64,000 bases of DNA from Escarpia spicata (GCA_963995525.1 OZ023206.1:50733713-50797712), one strand, 5' to 3'. Counted from the stretch's first letter, positions 12,497-26,056 are shown. Numbers and translations are program-made. Notes: a model not told the origin generated them from the letters alone.

Positions 12497-13212
12497 GTGA
12501 ATGGACACGATCTCTGTTCATTATATATTTATATTCTACACACAAGTCGATTAGCTGATAACGTTGCCACCATCAGAGAGGAAATCTAGCTTTTACCAGT
12601 ATCACACCAAAATTAAGCTTCTCTTAACTTGGCCAGAACATGGTTGAAAATTACAACTGACCTGCCTGATTGATATTTTCGACTGCTCAAATCTTGGAAC
12701 TTCAGTGGAAATTCTTGATAATAGATTTCTTTTTTGAAAAAATTCAAAACCATAACTCGTAAAATTGGAGGCGCAAGATTGATTTTGGTATCTTTGTTAT
12801 GTTGGAAACAATATTAGAACTCAGAGTTTGTAAGATAATTGTGTGAAACACTGTGAATGGACACGATCTCTGTTCCTGATATATTTATATTCTACACACA
12901 AGTCGATTAGCTGACAATGTCGCCGCCATCAGAAAGGAAATCTAGCTTTTACCAGTATCACACAAGATATAGCTTATCTTAACTTGGCCAGAATATGGTT
13001 GAAAATTACAACTGACCTGCCTGATTGATATGTTCGACTGCTCAAATCTTGGAACTTTAACTCCAGTTGAAATTCTTGATAATAGGTTTCTTAAAAAAAA
13101 ATTCAAAACCATAACTCGTAAAATTGGAGGCATAAGATTTATTTTGGTATCTTTATCATGTTGGAAACAATATTAGAACTCAGAGTTTGTAAGATAATTG
13201 TGTGAAACACTG
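12497..13212. repeat. 356 bp tandem duplication across the inner breakpoint
   Basis: Two direct copies, 12497-12852 and 12853-13212, start with GTGAATGGACACGATCTCTG and are roughly 90% alike. Only the first copy, up to base 12815, belongs to the inverted-repeat arm. The second copy lies wholly in the spacer. Confidence 0.85.
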
Positions 13213-14240
13213 GGTCAAACATATAGGCCAGTACTAAGTGGCCCATTTAATGTCCCGCTGACATCTACCACCTGAAAACAATGATACTTCTCAGACAGGG
13301 TTTCTGCGATTCCAGAAACATTCAGGTGGTATGGTGAATTTCTAACATGACTCTGTAACAGTAATGACTCAAATAAGTTTGAGAACCACTGGACTAGGCG
13401 TACAGTCTGGCTACAGTGTAGTGTGTACAGAGTCAGACACTGGTTTACGTAATGGCTTCAACAACTACACGATTTATTCAACATGTACATTTACTAGTAC
13501 GCATCATGTATAAAAAAACATAATCGTAAATGAGAATGGAACAATATAGAAAACGTACAATTATAAACTGTTGTACAAGAGTTATGATCATTTGAGGCCA
13601 AGTAAAAATATATATTGGTTGTTTTTTTTAAATATACTGATGCCCTTATAATTTACTAGTATGTGTTTTGGATGATGGCCACAACATCTTTATAATAATG
13701 GTGGTTGTTTCATGTAATTACTACAAACCTACACCTTGAATGGTAATGGCACCTAAAGCATGACTTGAAATAATCAAGCAGTACTTTGCATGACAAGTTT
13801 GGGATCGAGATTTCTTGACAAAAAAACTTTTACTTTTTTAACTGTCATATAATAGAAAAGGAGGCTGTGGTACCCACAAGTATATAACATGTATCATTTT
13901 CATATGACATCATGTAAGTGAAGTTATAGATATATTATGTGAAGATATATCATTCTGTTCCATTGATATACGGTATATTTATAATTGTTGTGTACATTAT
14001 ATTATTATATTCTATGGTATATTGTTTAATGTTTAATATGTTGTTATATGGTTTAATATATGTCAACAAAACAAGGCTTGCATTAATTCATATATGTACA
14101 AGTAAATCATCCCTCCACTGCTAATTGGTATATAAGGCTTTCATTGTTTTATCTAATGTATAATATGACGAAATCCTGATTAATTCCTAACCAGGGTAGA
14201 AATTGGTGGCAGCACATTGCTGTAAGCATTTCACATTAAA

Positions 14241-14490
14241 TTATCACTGTCCGTTTTGTGACAAAAGATATTAGTAGATAAATGGCAATAAAGAATTTAT
14301 TTTTGCACGTGTGACAATACATAATCACTATCAGTTGGTGACAACAAATTGCAGTGGACATTTGACAGTATTGCAATAAGTTATCACTCTCAGTTGGTGA
14401 CAAAACATAGTAGATAATAACAATATATTACTATTGTCAATTGGTGACAACAAATCGCAGTGCACGTATGACAGTATATTAATACTCTGA
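14241..14490. repeat. Irregular tandem repeats with GTTGGTGACAA core
   Basis: Four diverged units alternate between two types: one continues into TAGTAGATAA and the other into CAACAAATTGCAGTG plus a TTTGACAGTAT-like tail. Like units recur about 105-140 bp apart. Short, AT-rich and non-coding. Confidence 0.65.
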
Positions 14491-14946
14491 ATGACCACTA
14501 ACACAAAATCAACAATTGTGTCGTTTTTGCTCTAGTAAATTATGTATTTATCGTAGCGGAAGAAGACGGCCAGATGATGGAAGCGCAACTGGTTGCAGTA
14601 ATGGAGGCGATCCCTCCAGCAGCAGGACCATGCGTAGATGCTTCAATAAATCTTCCATCGGATTTACATTCAATTCGTGGTGCTCCTTTTCTTGACTTTA
14701 AGACTCGTTGCAATTATTTCGAGATATGCAGAAGGATATTGTTTGACGTTTCTTTTGGATCGTCGAATACATGTGAAGACTCCTTTGTTCCAGGCTCTCT
14801 ACGTTTGTTGTCACTTCAACAAACATATTTTACCAAGTTTATTTTTATGTCAAGACAAGTGATGCAAATAATAGTTAATAAAAATTGACGTTGCAACAGA
14901 AAGTTTTTTTGATGAGCATTACTTCAAAAATTAGGAGAACTGAAAA

Positions 14947-15015
14947 GTTCACAATGACTAATTTAATAATTACAAATCATCATCATTTGTAATTATTAAA
15001 TTAGTCATTGTGAAC
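14947..15015. repeat. Perfect 31 bp hairpin at inversion breakpoint
   Basis: Bases 14947-14977 and 14985-15015 are exact reverse complements around the 7 base loop CATCATC. The right-hand inverted-repeat arm begins only eight bases later. Confidence 0.95.
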
Positions 15016-15832
15016 TTGTTTTGAATATTGTTTCCAACATAACAAAGATACCAAAATCAATCTTGCGCCTCCAATTTTACGAGTTATGGTTTTGAATTTT
15101 TTCAAAAAAGAAATCTATTATCAAGAATTTCCACTGAAGTTCCAAGATTTGAGCAGTCGAAAATATCAATCAGGCAGGTCAGTTGTAATTTTCAACCATG
15201 TTCTGGCCAAGTTAAGAGAAGCTTAATTTTGGTGTGATACTGGTAAAAGCTAGATTTCCTCTCTGATGGTGGCAACGTTATCAGCTAATCGACTTGTGTG
15301 TAGAATATAAATATATAATGAACAGAGATCGTGTCCATTCACAAGTTCTTAAAACGGTGCGAATTCAGGGCATTTGTTTCCAGGGCATATCTTGTTTACA
15401 AACTCCCACCTTTCAACTTCAAGATAATATCCTTTGCAGTATAAATGTCAGTTTGTCAACACTTCTCCAAAATATGGTTGATCATGTCTTAGGCAAAAAG
15501 TACTGATCCCCAATTACACAATGACAATGCAATCAGAAGAGACCTTTGAAATTGCCAAACGATCGCTGGCCTAGGGTGCTGTGACCCTCTGTTTGAGGCA
15601 TGACGGCAACAACAGGACCACTGCACAGCCATTCTTCACAGCATGTTCGCGGACTATTGAACTGACCTACTGCGGATTGGACGCGCGATTGTTACCAGAA
15701 TTCACCTTACACTAGACGCTTGTGTGGTACAACTTGGACCACTTGGACGCTTGAACAATGGTCGGACTCGCAAGGCCTGTAGGGCAGGGATATCAAAGCA
15801 AAGACCAATTACTTTTCTAATTATCCACCGCT

Positions 15833-16108
15833 GTCACACATTTTTTTTAGTCCTGAAACAAAATAAAAGTAAGTAACACCATCAGACGTCCTTTGAAACA
15901 GGCTAAGCATAAACAATAGAGTGTAAAGAACAGTGTGGATGACTGGGAAAATGTATTTTGAAGAAACAGGAATAATCGTACTAAAAACAATACAATATGT
16001 TTATAATCGAGTACACAACGTGATAAAGCTTGTGGTAAAAAACAAAAAAACGTGTAATGTAACATTTTCCATGTGAAATATATCGCAAGATGTTTACGTA
16101 TGACTCCA
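15833..16108. repeat. ~277 bp repeat, copy B (right arm)
   Basis: Mirror of the copy at 11730-12006. Confidence 0.75.
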
Positions 16109-16139
16109 TCGTTTACCGCGAGACGTAACATCTGCATGC

Positions 16140-19100
16140 AAAATCTGATTCGACTTACGTTTGACAGCCCAGCTACTGCTACGATTGGGCTGTTGAACGT
16201 AACAAAGTAGACTTTGTCACAGACTACAATTATGTGAAAATGACATCGACATTCTGTGCCTGACAGAGACGTGGTTGTACAGTAATAATGAGATTGTCAC
16301 TTCTACGATGGTCCCTCACGGTTACAATTTTGAACATCTCCCGCAGAGCAATCGACGTGGTGGGGGAGTTGGGGTATTTTAAGACGTCCTTCCACCTTTC
16401 CCAATCCAGACCATGGCCCGCGGAATCTTTCGAATGCCTTGAAGTGGTTTTACGCGGGTCGAGAGTTACGGCAATGGCACGCGACTTTGTAAGTTACCGA
16501 CCACCATCGTCTGTTCTCAAGTCGAAGTCCTTTCGCCAATTCCTCGTAGAATTCGGCGAATGTCTTAAATGCGCTTCGAAATACCGGTTTCGTCATACCC
16601 GATGATTTCAATGTTCGCTATGGAAATGATGACGACAAAGTTGCACGTGGCTTAATTGAACGATGTAAACCTAAACAACATGTGATATCAGTAACACACT
16701 GCCTGGGTAACATTCTCGACCTCGTTATCACCCCAGTGAATAGGTCTATTGTGACTGACGTGTCGGTGGAGTCCTTGCTCATAGACCACCACATCATCAT
16801 GTGAAAGTTGGTTTCATCTAAGCCACGACCAGAGCTTAAGGAAGTGATTTATCGTAAACACGCTGCAATCAACATGCAACAGTTTCAATGCGACTTACGC
16901 GCTTTCCCACTGATTATAAACTCCGCCGACAACATTGAGAGTCTGTTTGAACAGTATAATGATGAACTTCGAACGGTAATTGGCATACATGCACCAGTTA
17001 TCCAACGATTATTAAACGTGCGTCCAAGACAACCATGTCGTACTGACAACTTACAGCTGATGAGACACCAAGTGCGACGAGCAGGGCGCAAGTGGCTAGC
17101 TGTCATCGTGAAATTTACACTGACTTGCGTGAAGCATTTAAGCAGAGCATCGCCACAACCAAATCTGCATATTACGGTGCTGAAATGGAAACTACATCTC
17201 ACGATATCAAAGCAATGTATTGCATCACGAACAATTTGATGGGTCGTACTAGTACGCTTGTGCTCCCCGAATGTGACGACGACCGGATGCGCTAGCTGAG
17301 CGATTGGTCTCTTATTTCACATATAAGATCGCTGATATCAGTACACGGCTGGTGACTGCACGCTCGCAATGAAAACTGCCCGCATTTCTACAAGACTTCG
17401 AATGCCGTATTGAAGAACCATTGTGCGACGTCCAACTTGCTAGAGTCACCGCCATCTACGGTCTGGTTGAAAAGACATCCAGCAAATCTTCTTCCAGCGT
17501 TGACGTCATTTCTGGAAGCATGCTTAAATCTAACATTGACATTCTCGGACCAATGCTAACCAGCATTGTTAACATGTCCATCGTGTCGGTATTACGACCT
17601 GTTGCCTAGAAACATGCCGTAGTAACACCGCTTTTAAAGAGGAATGGTCTTGATCCAGAACTGTTATCGAATTATCGTCCAATATCAAATCTGTCTTTCG
17701 TATCGAAACTCGCCGAGAGATGCATTGCTATCCAAATACGACAGCACATGGATGCGAACGGCATCTTCGATATTTTCCAAAGTGCGTACCGTCCAACGCA
17801 CAGCTGTGAAACAGGCCTAGTACGCATACAAGACAAGACGACATATGGATAACAAGAAGAGCTTGAAACTAGGGCTACTAAATCACAGTGCCGCTTTTGA
17901 TACTGTCGAACACCATTTGCAGTTCAAACAACTGCAGAGAATTGGCGAACTCAGGCAGTTAAAGTTGGCAACATCATTTCAAGAAGTGTCGACCTAACAT
18001 GTGGTCTGCCTCAGGATAGCGTGATCGGACCTCTTCTGTTCACTGCCTTGGACTCAATCATGTTTTTTAACATCATCAACTGCGCTATCATATGTACGCT
18101 GATGATACGCAATTATTTGTGGACTTTCCCCGTGACTAGCCATTTACAATGGCCACCGACCGAATATCTCGTTGTACCACCGATGTGAAAGCGTGGATGT
18201 CTTACCATAATCCCTGTTAACGAGAACACAGCTAAGATAATCGTCATATCTGCAGTGAACAATCGGAAACTTGTTCACCCGCCTGTTGACCAAGTCATTG
18301 ATGTATGTAGCTGTTCTGTTTCGCCGAAGCCGGTTATCCACGACATCGGCATTCTACTCGACAACACTATGTCGATGACGAATCAAGTGCATCGTGTTTG
18401 TTAGGTGGCTTATTGTCACTTCCAAAGCATCGCGTTAATTAGGAAATGTCTTATAGTGAATGCCTGCAGAACACTTGTGAACGCTTTGTTCATGTCACGT
18501 ATTGATTACGGCAACGCAGTGTTATATGGTCTGCCGGAGACGCACTTGCGATAGTTGCAGATGGTACAGAATTCCGCAGGACGTCTCAATACCGGGACTA
18601 GGAGACGAGAACACATAACACCTGTTCTGTACCGTCTACACTGGTTGCCTATACGCCAGAGGGTCGAATTCAAGATGTTACTGCTGGTATATCGTGCAGT
18701 GCTCTATTTCGGCCCTGCGTACATTTCATCGCTCGTTTCATCCTACACGCCGACCAGATCACTTAGATCGGCCGAACCAGGTTTGCTGACTGTTCCAAGA
18801 TATCACCGTGAACATAAAGGCCGTATTTCCTTCTCGGTGGCTGGCTATGGGATGCCTTGCCTCATGCAGTCAGGCATGCAAACTGCGTTGCCACTTTCAA
18901 ATCACTCTTAACGACATATTTATTTCGACAGGCCTTCAAAGAACTGTGGAATCCGCAAGTGACATTTATGCAATGTTGACATTCGGTTAAGTACTTAGGA
19001 TGCAGTTATTTATTACTATTATTTTTTAATTAGCCTATTATATGTATTTATTGTATACATTTTAAGCACCTTATTTATTTTAGGTATTTAAACGGCTAAT

Positions 19101-19350
19101 GCATTTAATTTATATATGTATATGCACTTGTAAATATATATATTTATTTATTGTTATTCAGGTTTATTTAACTGACATTTCATGTAATTTGTATATGCTA
19201 CTTTTAAATCATTTTATTTTACCTTTGTATTTAATATGTTTTAGGTCATTTAATGTATTTTTATTTACACTCTACGATTGTCAGCGCCTTTGAGCAGATT
19301 TGTTATTCGGACTCACGGCGCTCTATAAATGCTATATAATAATAATGATA
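16140..19350 (+). mobile_element. L2/CR1-like LINE, degenerate (right arm)
   Basis: Plus-strand mirror of the left-arm element. The L2-type 3' terminus is easiest to read here: CAGCGCCTTTGAGCAG, then GGCGCTCTATAAATGC, then the ATAATAATGATATA tail. Confidence 0.8.
16185..18911 (+). pseudogene. L2/CR1-like LINE polyprotein, broken (right arm)
   Basis: Same order of endonuclease, RT (YADD at 18095-18106) and C-terminal block as the left arm. Two arm-specific changes are visible: an extra base near 16585 that shifts the endonuclease frame just before the PDDFN motif, and a Cys codon in place of Arg near 17220. These are useful markers for telling the arms apart. Confidence 0.85.
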
Positions 19351-19861
19351 TAGACAACTTTACGACCAGCTACCTTTTAATAGAATCGATCGGGTTGCCG
19401 AAAACACAACTTTATTCTGGTCGGCCTATGCATTATCAATTACCCTGTTTGACAACATTGTCCAGGAACATATCCAAAGAAGCATTTTTATTGTAAAAAT
19501 CACAGACCCGAATACTGTTTTCTACATGTGTCGCATTTCAATCAGTTCACATCGGTACAAGTATCCACAAACAACAACCATATTTAACATACTACTGTTT
19601 CCGATCTGATGTTCACACTTATCACATCTTAAAAGTGTTGTGCGAATGTCAACACGTTTCTTTCCTGAACCATTCTTTAAAAATGACTGAGCACCCACAT
19701 GTGTTTTATCTCAATCGTGTGTTAACATTGCCAGTGCACATGTCTGACTTAAAATTGCCACTTGTGAACAGGAAGCCACACGTATCACCTCGCCTCAGCT
19801 TCATTATGAGAACAGCCACGTGCTTTCAAATTGATACTATATGCTAATTGTGCTCTGCAGT

Positions 19862-20578
19862 TATCACATTTGTTTCTCCACGGTGTGGATACGGAAGTGC
19901 TTCTTAAGAATTCCACTTGCGGAGAACTGAGCACCACAGATATGACATAAGTAGGGTTTCTCCCCCGTATGGATACGGACATTCGTCTTCAGATTTCCAC
20001 TTTCTGAGAATCGTGCACCACAAGTATCACCTTTTGATAAGGTTTATCCCAAGTGTGGATACTGTCATGCGTCTTCAAATGACCACGTTTTGAGAACTGT
20101 GCACCACACGTATCACACGTATAAGGTTTCTCCCCGGTGTGTGTGCGGACATGCGTCTTCAGATTTCCACTTGCAAATAATTGTGTACCACAGGTGTCAC
20201 ATCTATAGGGTTTTTCTCTGTATGTATTCCGACATGTTTATTTAAATTACCACTTTCTGGGAACTGTGCTCCACAGGTATCACATTTGTAGGGTTCCTCC
20301 CCGGTGTGGATACGTACATGCATCTTCAAACAACCCTTCTGAAAGCCTTGCACCAAACGTATCACATTTGTAAGGTTTCTCCCCGGTGTGGATACCGACA
20401 TGCGTCTGGAGATTTCCACTTTGTGAGAATTGTGACCACTGGTATAGCATTTGAATGTTTTTTTCCCAGTGTGTATACGGACATGCGTTTTCAAATTTCG
20501 ACTTTTTGAGAACTGTGCACCACATGTGTCACATTTGAATCGTTTCTCTACACTACCAGTGTGCTCATTCACAGACAT
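19862..20578 (-). pseudogene. C2H2 zinc-finger array, frameshifted (right arm)
   Basis: Mirror of the left-arm pseudogene with the same frame breaks. In the first finger the residue after SK is Ser here and Cys in the left arm, a single-base difference. The shared breaks show that decay preceded the duplication of the arms. Confidence 0.85.
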
Positions 20579-21130
20579 AACTAAACTGTATTTGTTTTGA
20601 AACTTTATATAAACACATTACTTTGTACTGTGCTGTTATCCTTAATGCACTTTTTGCTACAAGCACATATACGTGTTATCACTAGTGTACATCACGTCTT
20701 AAGATATTCTCACCATTCATAGTTTCAACCAAGGTGGAACAACATAGTTTTAAAACAACATTGTTAAAACATTTGTTATTGTTGTTACATTTACAAATCT
20801 GTCTCAATGTGCAACTTTAAACCGTTCCTCCGAAAACAATGTCTTCCACGTGTGTCAGAGTTTTCTGAACTGTCTGAGAAAGCAAACGAAACTTTACATT
20901 TGCTACACAACTGTCACACTTGAATGTTTCCCCGTCACAGGGAGTTGGTGTCTGCATAAACGCTAAATATTGCGACATGAATCATTCCGTCACATGTGTT
21001 CTCTTCTTTGTGTTGACACTGTGTGACGTGCCTCGATGTCCTATGTCGTGTTGTTGCAAACGACGTGACAGTTGTTGGTGTCAATACTCGCGAGTTTTTG
21101 TAGCTTTGTTATTTTATTGTTGACAGTTCT

Positions 21131-21407
21131 GTCACAAACATTTGATAGTCCTGAAACAAAATAAAAGTAAGTAACACCATCATACGTCCTTTGTAACATG
21201 CTAAGCATAAACAATAGAGTGTAAAGAACATTGTGGATGACTGGGAAAATGTATTTTGAAGAAACAGGAATAATCGTACTAAAAACAATACAATATGTTT
21301 ACAATCGAGTACACAACGTGATAAACATAAAGCTCGTGGTAAAAAACAAAAGAACGTGTAATGTAACATTTTCCATGTGAAATATATCGCAAGATGTTTA
21401 CGTATGA
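21131..21407. repeat. ~277 bp repeat, copy A (right arm)
   Basis: Mirror of the copy at 6432-6708. Confidence 0.75.
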
Positions 21408-23496
21408 CGTGTGCATTTACGCGGGAAGACAGTGTGTAGATATATTGTTTAGTTTTTGTATAATATCTCCGTTTTTGAACTATTTACAATTGCCCTCTCG
21501 GTGTGTGTCATAAGAGAACGGCATCTAGATCTGGCAAGCAAAATTAAACTTTTTCCCTAAATCGTCAGAAAGTGTATTCGGCGTGTCTGACCGATCCTAA
21601 CATGACACAATTGCGAGTAATTACACGTTTCAGTCTTGTGAATAAAATATTATCCGAAAAGTAATTGATTTGCATCATATGTCATTAGCAACACACTTGT
21701 GTCATAATATTTGTCATTGGCGTCACGCTGGCCTACAAATACAATGACTGAAAATATGTTTAATTAGGCAAAATAGTGTTGTATGCCTACAATTTGATCA
21801 CAAGTCTGAAGAAAAAAAACAGTCTTCACAAAGATTGAATTGCATGAACTATATGGTAAAAGATAAGCACGTGACGCTGATAACACTAGCGAGTACAGTG
21901 TACATGTCTCAACTGTTTATTCTCCCTGAATCCCAATTTGTAGGATAAGGCGTGGACATGGACAATTTTATGAACGGTACTACAGATATTATACAATAAT
22001 ATACAGGCAACATTTATTAAATTGTTTACCTTTTTAGGAAACCAACAAACTTTATTTTTGAGTTGTCAAATTACAAATATTCATCCTAACACGAAATCAA
22101 GTGACACAGACAGTGGCTATTGTATTTAGACATAATCATAAATTTGGGCATAGAACAGTGAAGTAATAACTAATCCGTAGCTTGCTGTAGTCTGTATATT
22201 TGATTGCACACCCCATACAGTGCCATTGAATTTAGAGGCCTCCCAGTAAAAGCATTTATTGGCCTAAAGGTGATGGTTATTATGCAACGATATAGGCTGC
22301 TTTTATTGCTTTGTAGAATGTTATACTAGTATAAATTATATCAGGAATGTATAACTTGTGTCAGTTGATATTTGCTAGTTTGAATGCATAACGATCAATA
22401 TAAGAAAATATTTAGACACTGCCATTCGTGTTTGTATTTAAACTTCTATGAAATGAAATTGGTTTAATGAAAACAACTAATGTGCTTACTAAGAGTTTGT
22501 TAAATAAACTCTCACAATTATTGTAAGTATATCAAAATTATTGATCATTGATAGTACAATTATTATTTTTGTCCTCCCATAAAAATGTTCGAGAAGACAG
22601 AAGTTTTGGCGATAGGAGTACTTGAGTCTCTCTGAAGAAAGGAAATGAGCTAAACCAACATTAAACAAATACTTTTCTGCCACAGAGCCCTTCCTCGGTT
22701 GATTTATAGAAGAAAATTGTTTACAAACATTATAAGTCATAAACATTTTATTTTTTGAAAACTGTGAACATAATTCCAACCCCTTGTGTCGCATCTGTCA
22801 CGCACTATTTTCCAAAAGTGAAAGAAGGAAAACAAAATATGCCATGTACAGTGCTTGACCTATTTGTAATTCACAAATTCAAACATTTTAATCAGTGAAT
22901 TGCAGTTAACAAACTAATTAATCAATTCCGACCATCAATACGTCACTTCTATCACCGTGTGAATGGCGGAAGTTAGCTTTGTTCCCATGGAAATGGGGGT
23001 CTGAGACTGGGTGAAAAAAAATACAGTATATTTTTACTCACTAAGATCCAATTAATTCTTTGGACCAAAAAAATTGCACTATTTGCATGAATTAAAGATA
23101 GTCCCACAGACGCGAAAGATAATTGCGAATGATCTATTTGATCATTCTAAATAATAAACACCAGGTAATAAGTAATATTCTACTTATCACTTTGGTACAC
23201 TTTCAACCCTATATCACAACATCATATAAGGAAAACATTAGTTTAGGAAAGAAATGTTTCACTCCCAATTTTTACAGACTGTTCTATTTTTCGTGTATCA
23301 AGGTGTCGAAAACATTTTCTAAATTTACATTGTTTCTTTTCCCAGGAACCTGTAATCTAAGTACATTATCTGTGAATCTAACAAAATAAGCTGAAATTAT
23401 ATCGTATTTATTAATGTCTACCAGAATATTTTATCATCCGCTATTGTCCATTGCATGGTAATGGTAACCTATATGTATATATATGTACCTGTATAT
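21408..23496. other. Non-coding DNA and dispersed repeat (right arm)
   Basis: Mirror of 4343-6430. Nothing coding is supported. The part from about 22620 to 23496 is the dispersed repeat also seen at 36820-37400 and 38886-39709. Confidence 0.6.
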
Positions 23497-23508
23497 ATAT
23501 ATATGCGT

Positions 23509-23579
23509 GGGGCGCAGTGGCCGAGTGTTTAGAGTATCGTACTCTCGACTGGAGGGACCGGAGTTCAAATCACGGCCGA
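23509..23579 (+). promoter_or_regulatory. tRNA-like head at LINE 5' end, right arm
   Basis: A-box-like TGGCCGAGTGTTTAG lies at 23518-23532 and B-box-like GTTCAAATC at 23563-23571. The spacing of about 30 bases suits an internal RNA polymerase III promoter. Downstream comes a 5'UTR of roughly 110 bases before the first coding block. It could be a SINE or tRNA-derived head captured by the LINE. Confidence 0.6.
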
Positions 23580-23695
23580 GTGGTTCAGTACTGGTTCGGC
23601 TGCCATATCGAAACTTGGGCAATTACGTTCACCTTACGTCTCCTCCCTTCCATCCCGCACCGGCCAGCGTGGAAGGGTAGGCCAACAACACCAGC

Positions 23696-25054
23696 ATGCA
23701 AAGTACAATGAAGTCAAGGCCCCCAGTCCCCAGCAGCATCGAAATAGTCTGTGACCAAGGAGGCGGTTCGGGTCAAGTAGGGCTACGTGCAGGGGTTGCT
23801 AAGAATCTCTGGGTCAAGAAGAGCCGCCGAGAGAAGGTAAGTAGACTGAAGATAGCAACATATAACATAAGAACACTACTAAGAGATGAACAGATACACG
23901 AACTGGAGGAAGAACTCGGGGGAAACGAAGTTCGTATGGGATGTGATCGGGATCGGAGAAGTCCGAAGAAGAGAGGAATGCTTCACTACCTTACAAAGCG
24001 GCCATCTACCATTCCACAGCGAAAAACGGCCAAGCTGGAGTAGGCTTTCTCATAAACAAGAAATGGAAAGACAATATAGTGAAGGTTAACAGCATCAGCC
24101 CCCAGAGTAGCAGAACTTGTTCTATGCATAACAAAGCGCTACAAACTGAAGATAGTACAAGTATATGCACCAACAACATCACACTCAGAAGAAGACATAG
24201 ACAATTTCTACAACGACGTGGATGATACCTTAGAAAAGCTAAATCACTACACGATAGTGATGGGAGACTTTAACGCGCAAGTAGGGAAACGAACAAACAT
24301 TTCGGAAACGGCAACAGGCAAATTTGGCCTAGGTGTAAGAAACGAAAGAGGCGACACCTTGGTAGAATGGGCAACATCAAGAAAGTACAAAATCATGAAT
24401 ACCATGTTCCAGAAGAAAGCAGGAAGGAGATGGACATGGAAAAGCCCAAATGGAGAAACGAAGAACGAAATTGACTACATCCTAACAAACAAGCCAGATA
24501 TGGTGACTGACGTAACTGTCATTAACCAAGTCAACATTGGAAGTGACCACAGAATGGTAAATAGCAACATCAAACTAGATGTCAAGGCTGAAAGGAAGAA
24601 GTTGGTAAACAAGAGACCACCGAGTGTAGACACCACACAAATCGGAACAAAAAAGATTGAATTCCAAATCGAACTGCGAAATCGATTCGAGACTCTACAG
24701 GAACTAGATGACATCGACACCATGAGCGAAAACATCACTGAGATGATCCAACTAAGTGCAACAAGTGTAGCCAAAGCAATCAACACGCATGTAGTGACGA
24801 GAATATCGTCACCGACACGAGCACTAATGAAGAAACGACGAGAAATGGTGGATAACGGCGACCGTACAAAACAAATAGAGTACGCAGAAATATGCAAGAC
24901 CATCAAAAAGAAAGCGAAGGAGGACATCAGGAAGTACAAACAAAAGATCATACGAGAAACGATTATGTCATCAAAGAGCCTGAAGAAAGCAAGAAGAATG
25001 CAAGCACTAGGACGAGACAGACTGGTTACCCTTCTAGACAAGCAGGGTAGATAA
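23696..25054 (+). pseudogene. RTE LINE endonuclease (EEP) domain, broken (right arm)
   Basis: An N-terminal block (23696-24043) carries the first EEP strand motif KIATYNIRTLL. A frame change near 23930 follows, then a stretch containing QVYAPTTSHSEED, then the block at 24218-25054 with VMGDFNAQV and GSDHRMV. The second block ends at an in-frame TAA within GR*IQDQD, about 115 bases before the RT block. Confidence 0.85.
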
Positions 25055-25170
25055 ATACAAGACCAAGATATGATCATGGAACGAATAGAGGAATTCTACA
25101 CCGAGCTATATCCCAGTGAACAGAGTACCATAATTCACACCGATGCGAAAGAGGTACCAGAGATAACACC

Positions 25171-26025
25171 ATGGGAAGTGGAAGCTGCGCTAAGAGATGT
25201 GAAGAATGGAAGACATCAGGCAAAGACCATGTAAACATTGAAACATTAAAAGCAGGAGAAGATATACTCTCGAAGAAATTGGCTAAGCTGTATACTAAAT
25301 GCTTAACAGAAAGACGAATATCCACCGCTTGGAAGAACGCAAAGATGATGATAATCTTCAAGAAGGCAAATAAGAAAGACTTGAAGAACTACAGACCGAT
25401 ATGTATGTTATCAAACATCTACAAATTACTCACAAAGATACTAACGAACAGACTAGAGAAGACACTGGACGAAAACCAACCACGAGAGCAAGCAGGATTC
25501 AGAAGCAGGTACTCAACGACAGACCACATACACGTCGTAAACCAACTGAAAGAGAAGTGCCGAGAAGATAATATCCCGCTCTGCATCGCTTTCGTCGACT
25601 ACGAGAAAGCTTTCGACACAGTGCAAACTCAAGCAATACTGACCTCCCTTCAAGAACAGGGGATAGAAGATGTGTATATCGATCTCCTGAAAGACATCTA
25701 CACCAACAGCTCGGTGACAGTCCACCTACACAAAAAGAGCAACAAGATCAACATCAGGAGAGGAGTACGACAGGGTGACACCATATCGCCCAAGCTGTTC
25801 ACGGCAACACTCGAAAGCATATTCCGAAGACTGACCTGGGAAACCAGAGGCTTGATGATAGACGGAGAATATCTCAGCCATCTTCGCTTCGCCGACCACA
25901 TATTCATATGCGCTAATACACCGGAAGAACTACAAAACATGCTGCAGTAGCTAGCTGATGAAAGTGAAAAACAAGGTCGTAAGATGAACATCTCGAAGAA
26001 AAAAGTGATGCTAGAAAATGACACA

Positions 26026-26056
<31 letters not shown>

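Larger units (their letters stand above)
1..12815. repeat. Left arm of giant inverted repeat
   Basis: Reading this arm backwards on the other strand gives the sequence at 15024-27830. Paired positions sum to 27831 near the outer edge and to 27838-27839 further in; the 8 nt step is explained by an AT microsatellite that is 36 bp here and 28 bp in the other arm. I noticed only about a dozen single-base or one-base indel differences, so identity is near 99.9%. The outer limit is the window edge, so the true arm may be longer. The inner limit lies inside the first unit of a 356 bp tandem duplication. Confidence 0.95.
12816..15023. other. Spacer of the giant inverted repeat
   Basis: About 2.2 kb present once. 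Besides the second 356 bp unit, irregular repeats and the terminal hairpin, I see no supported gene. A frame at 14574-14888 opens with MMEAQLVAVMEAIPPAAG, but it has no recognisable motif and no intron or codon evidence. Confidence 0.7.

Noticed and set aside
14574..14888. Possible host exon starting MMEAQLVAVMEAIPP in the palindrome spacer
   Set aside because: No recognisable domain, no clear splice sites and an AT-rich second half; not enough to call a gene.
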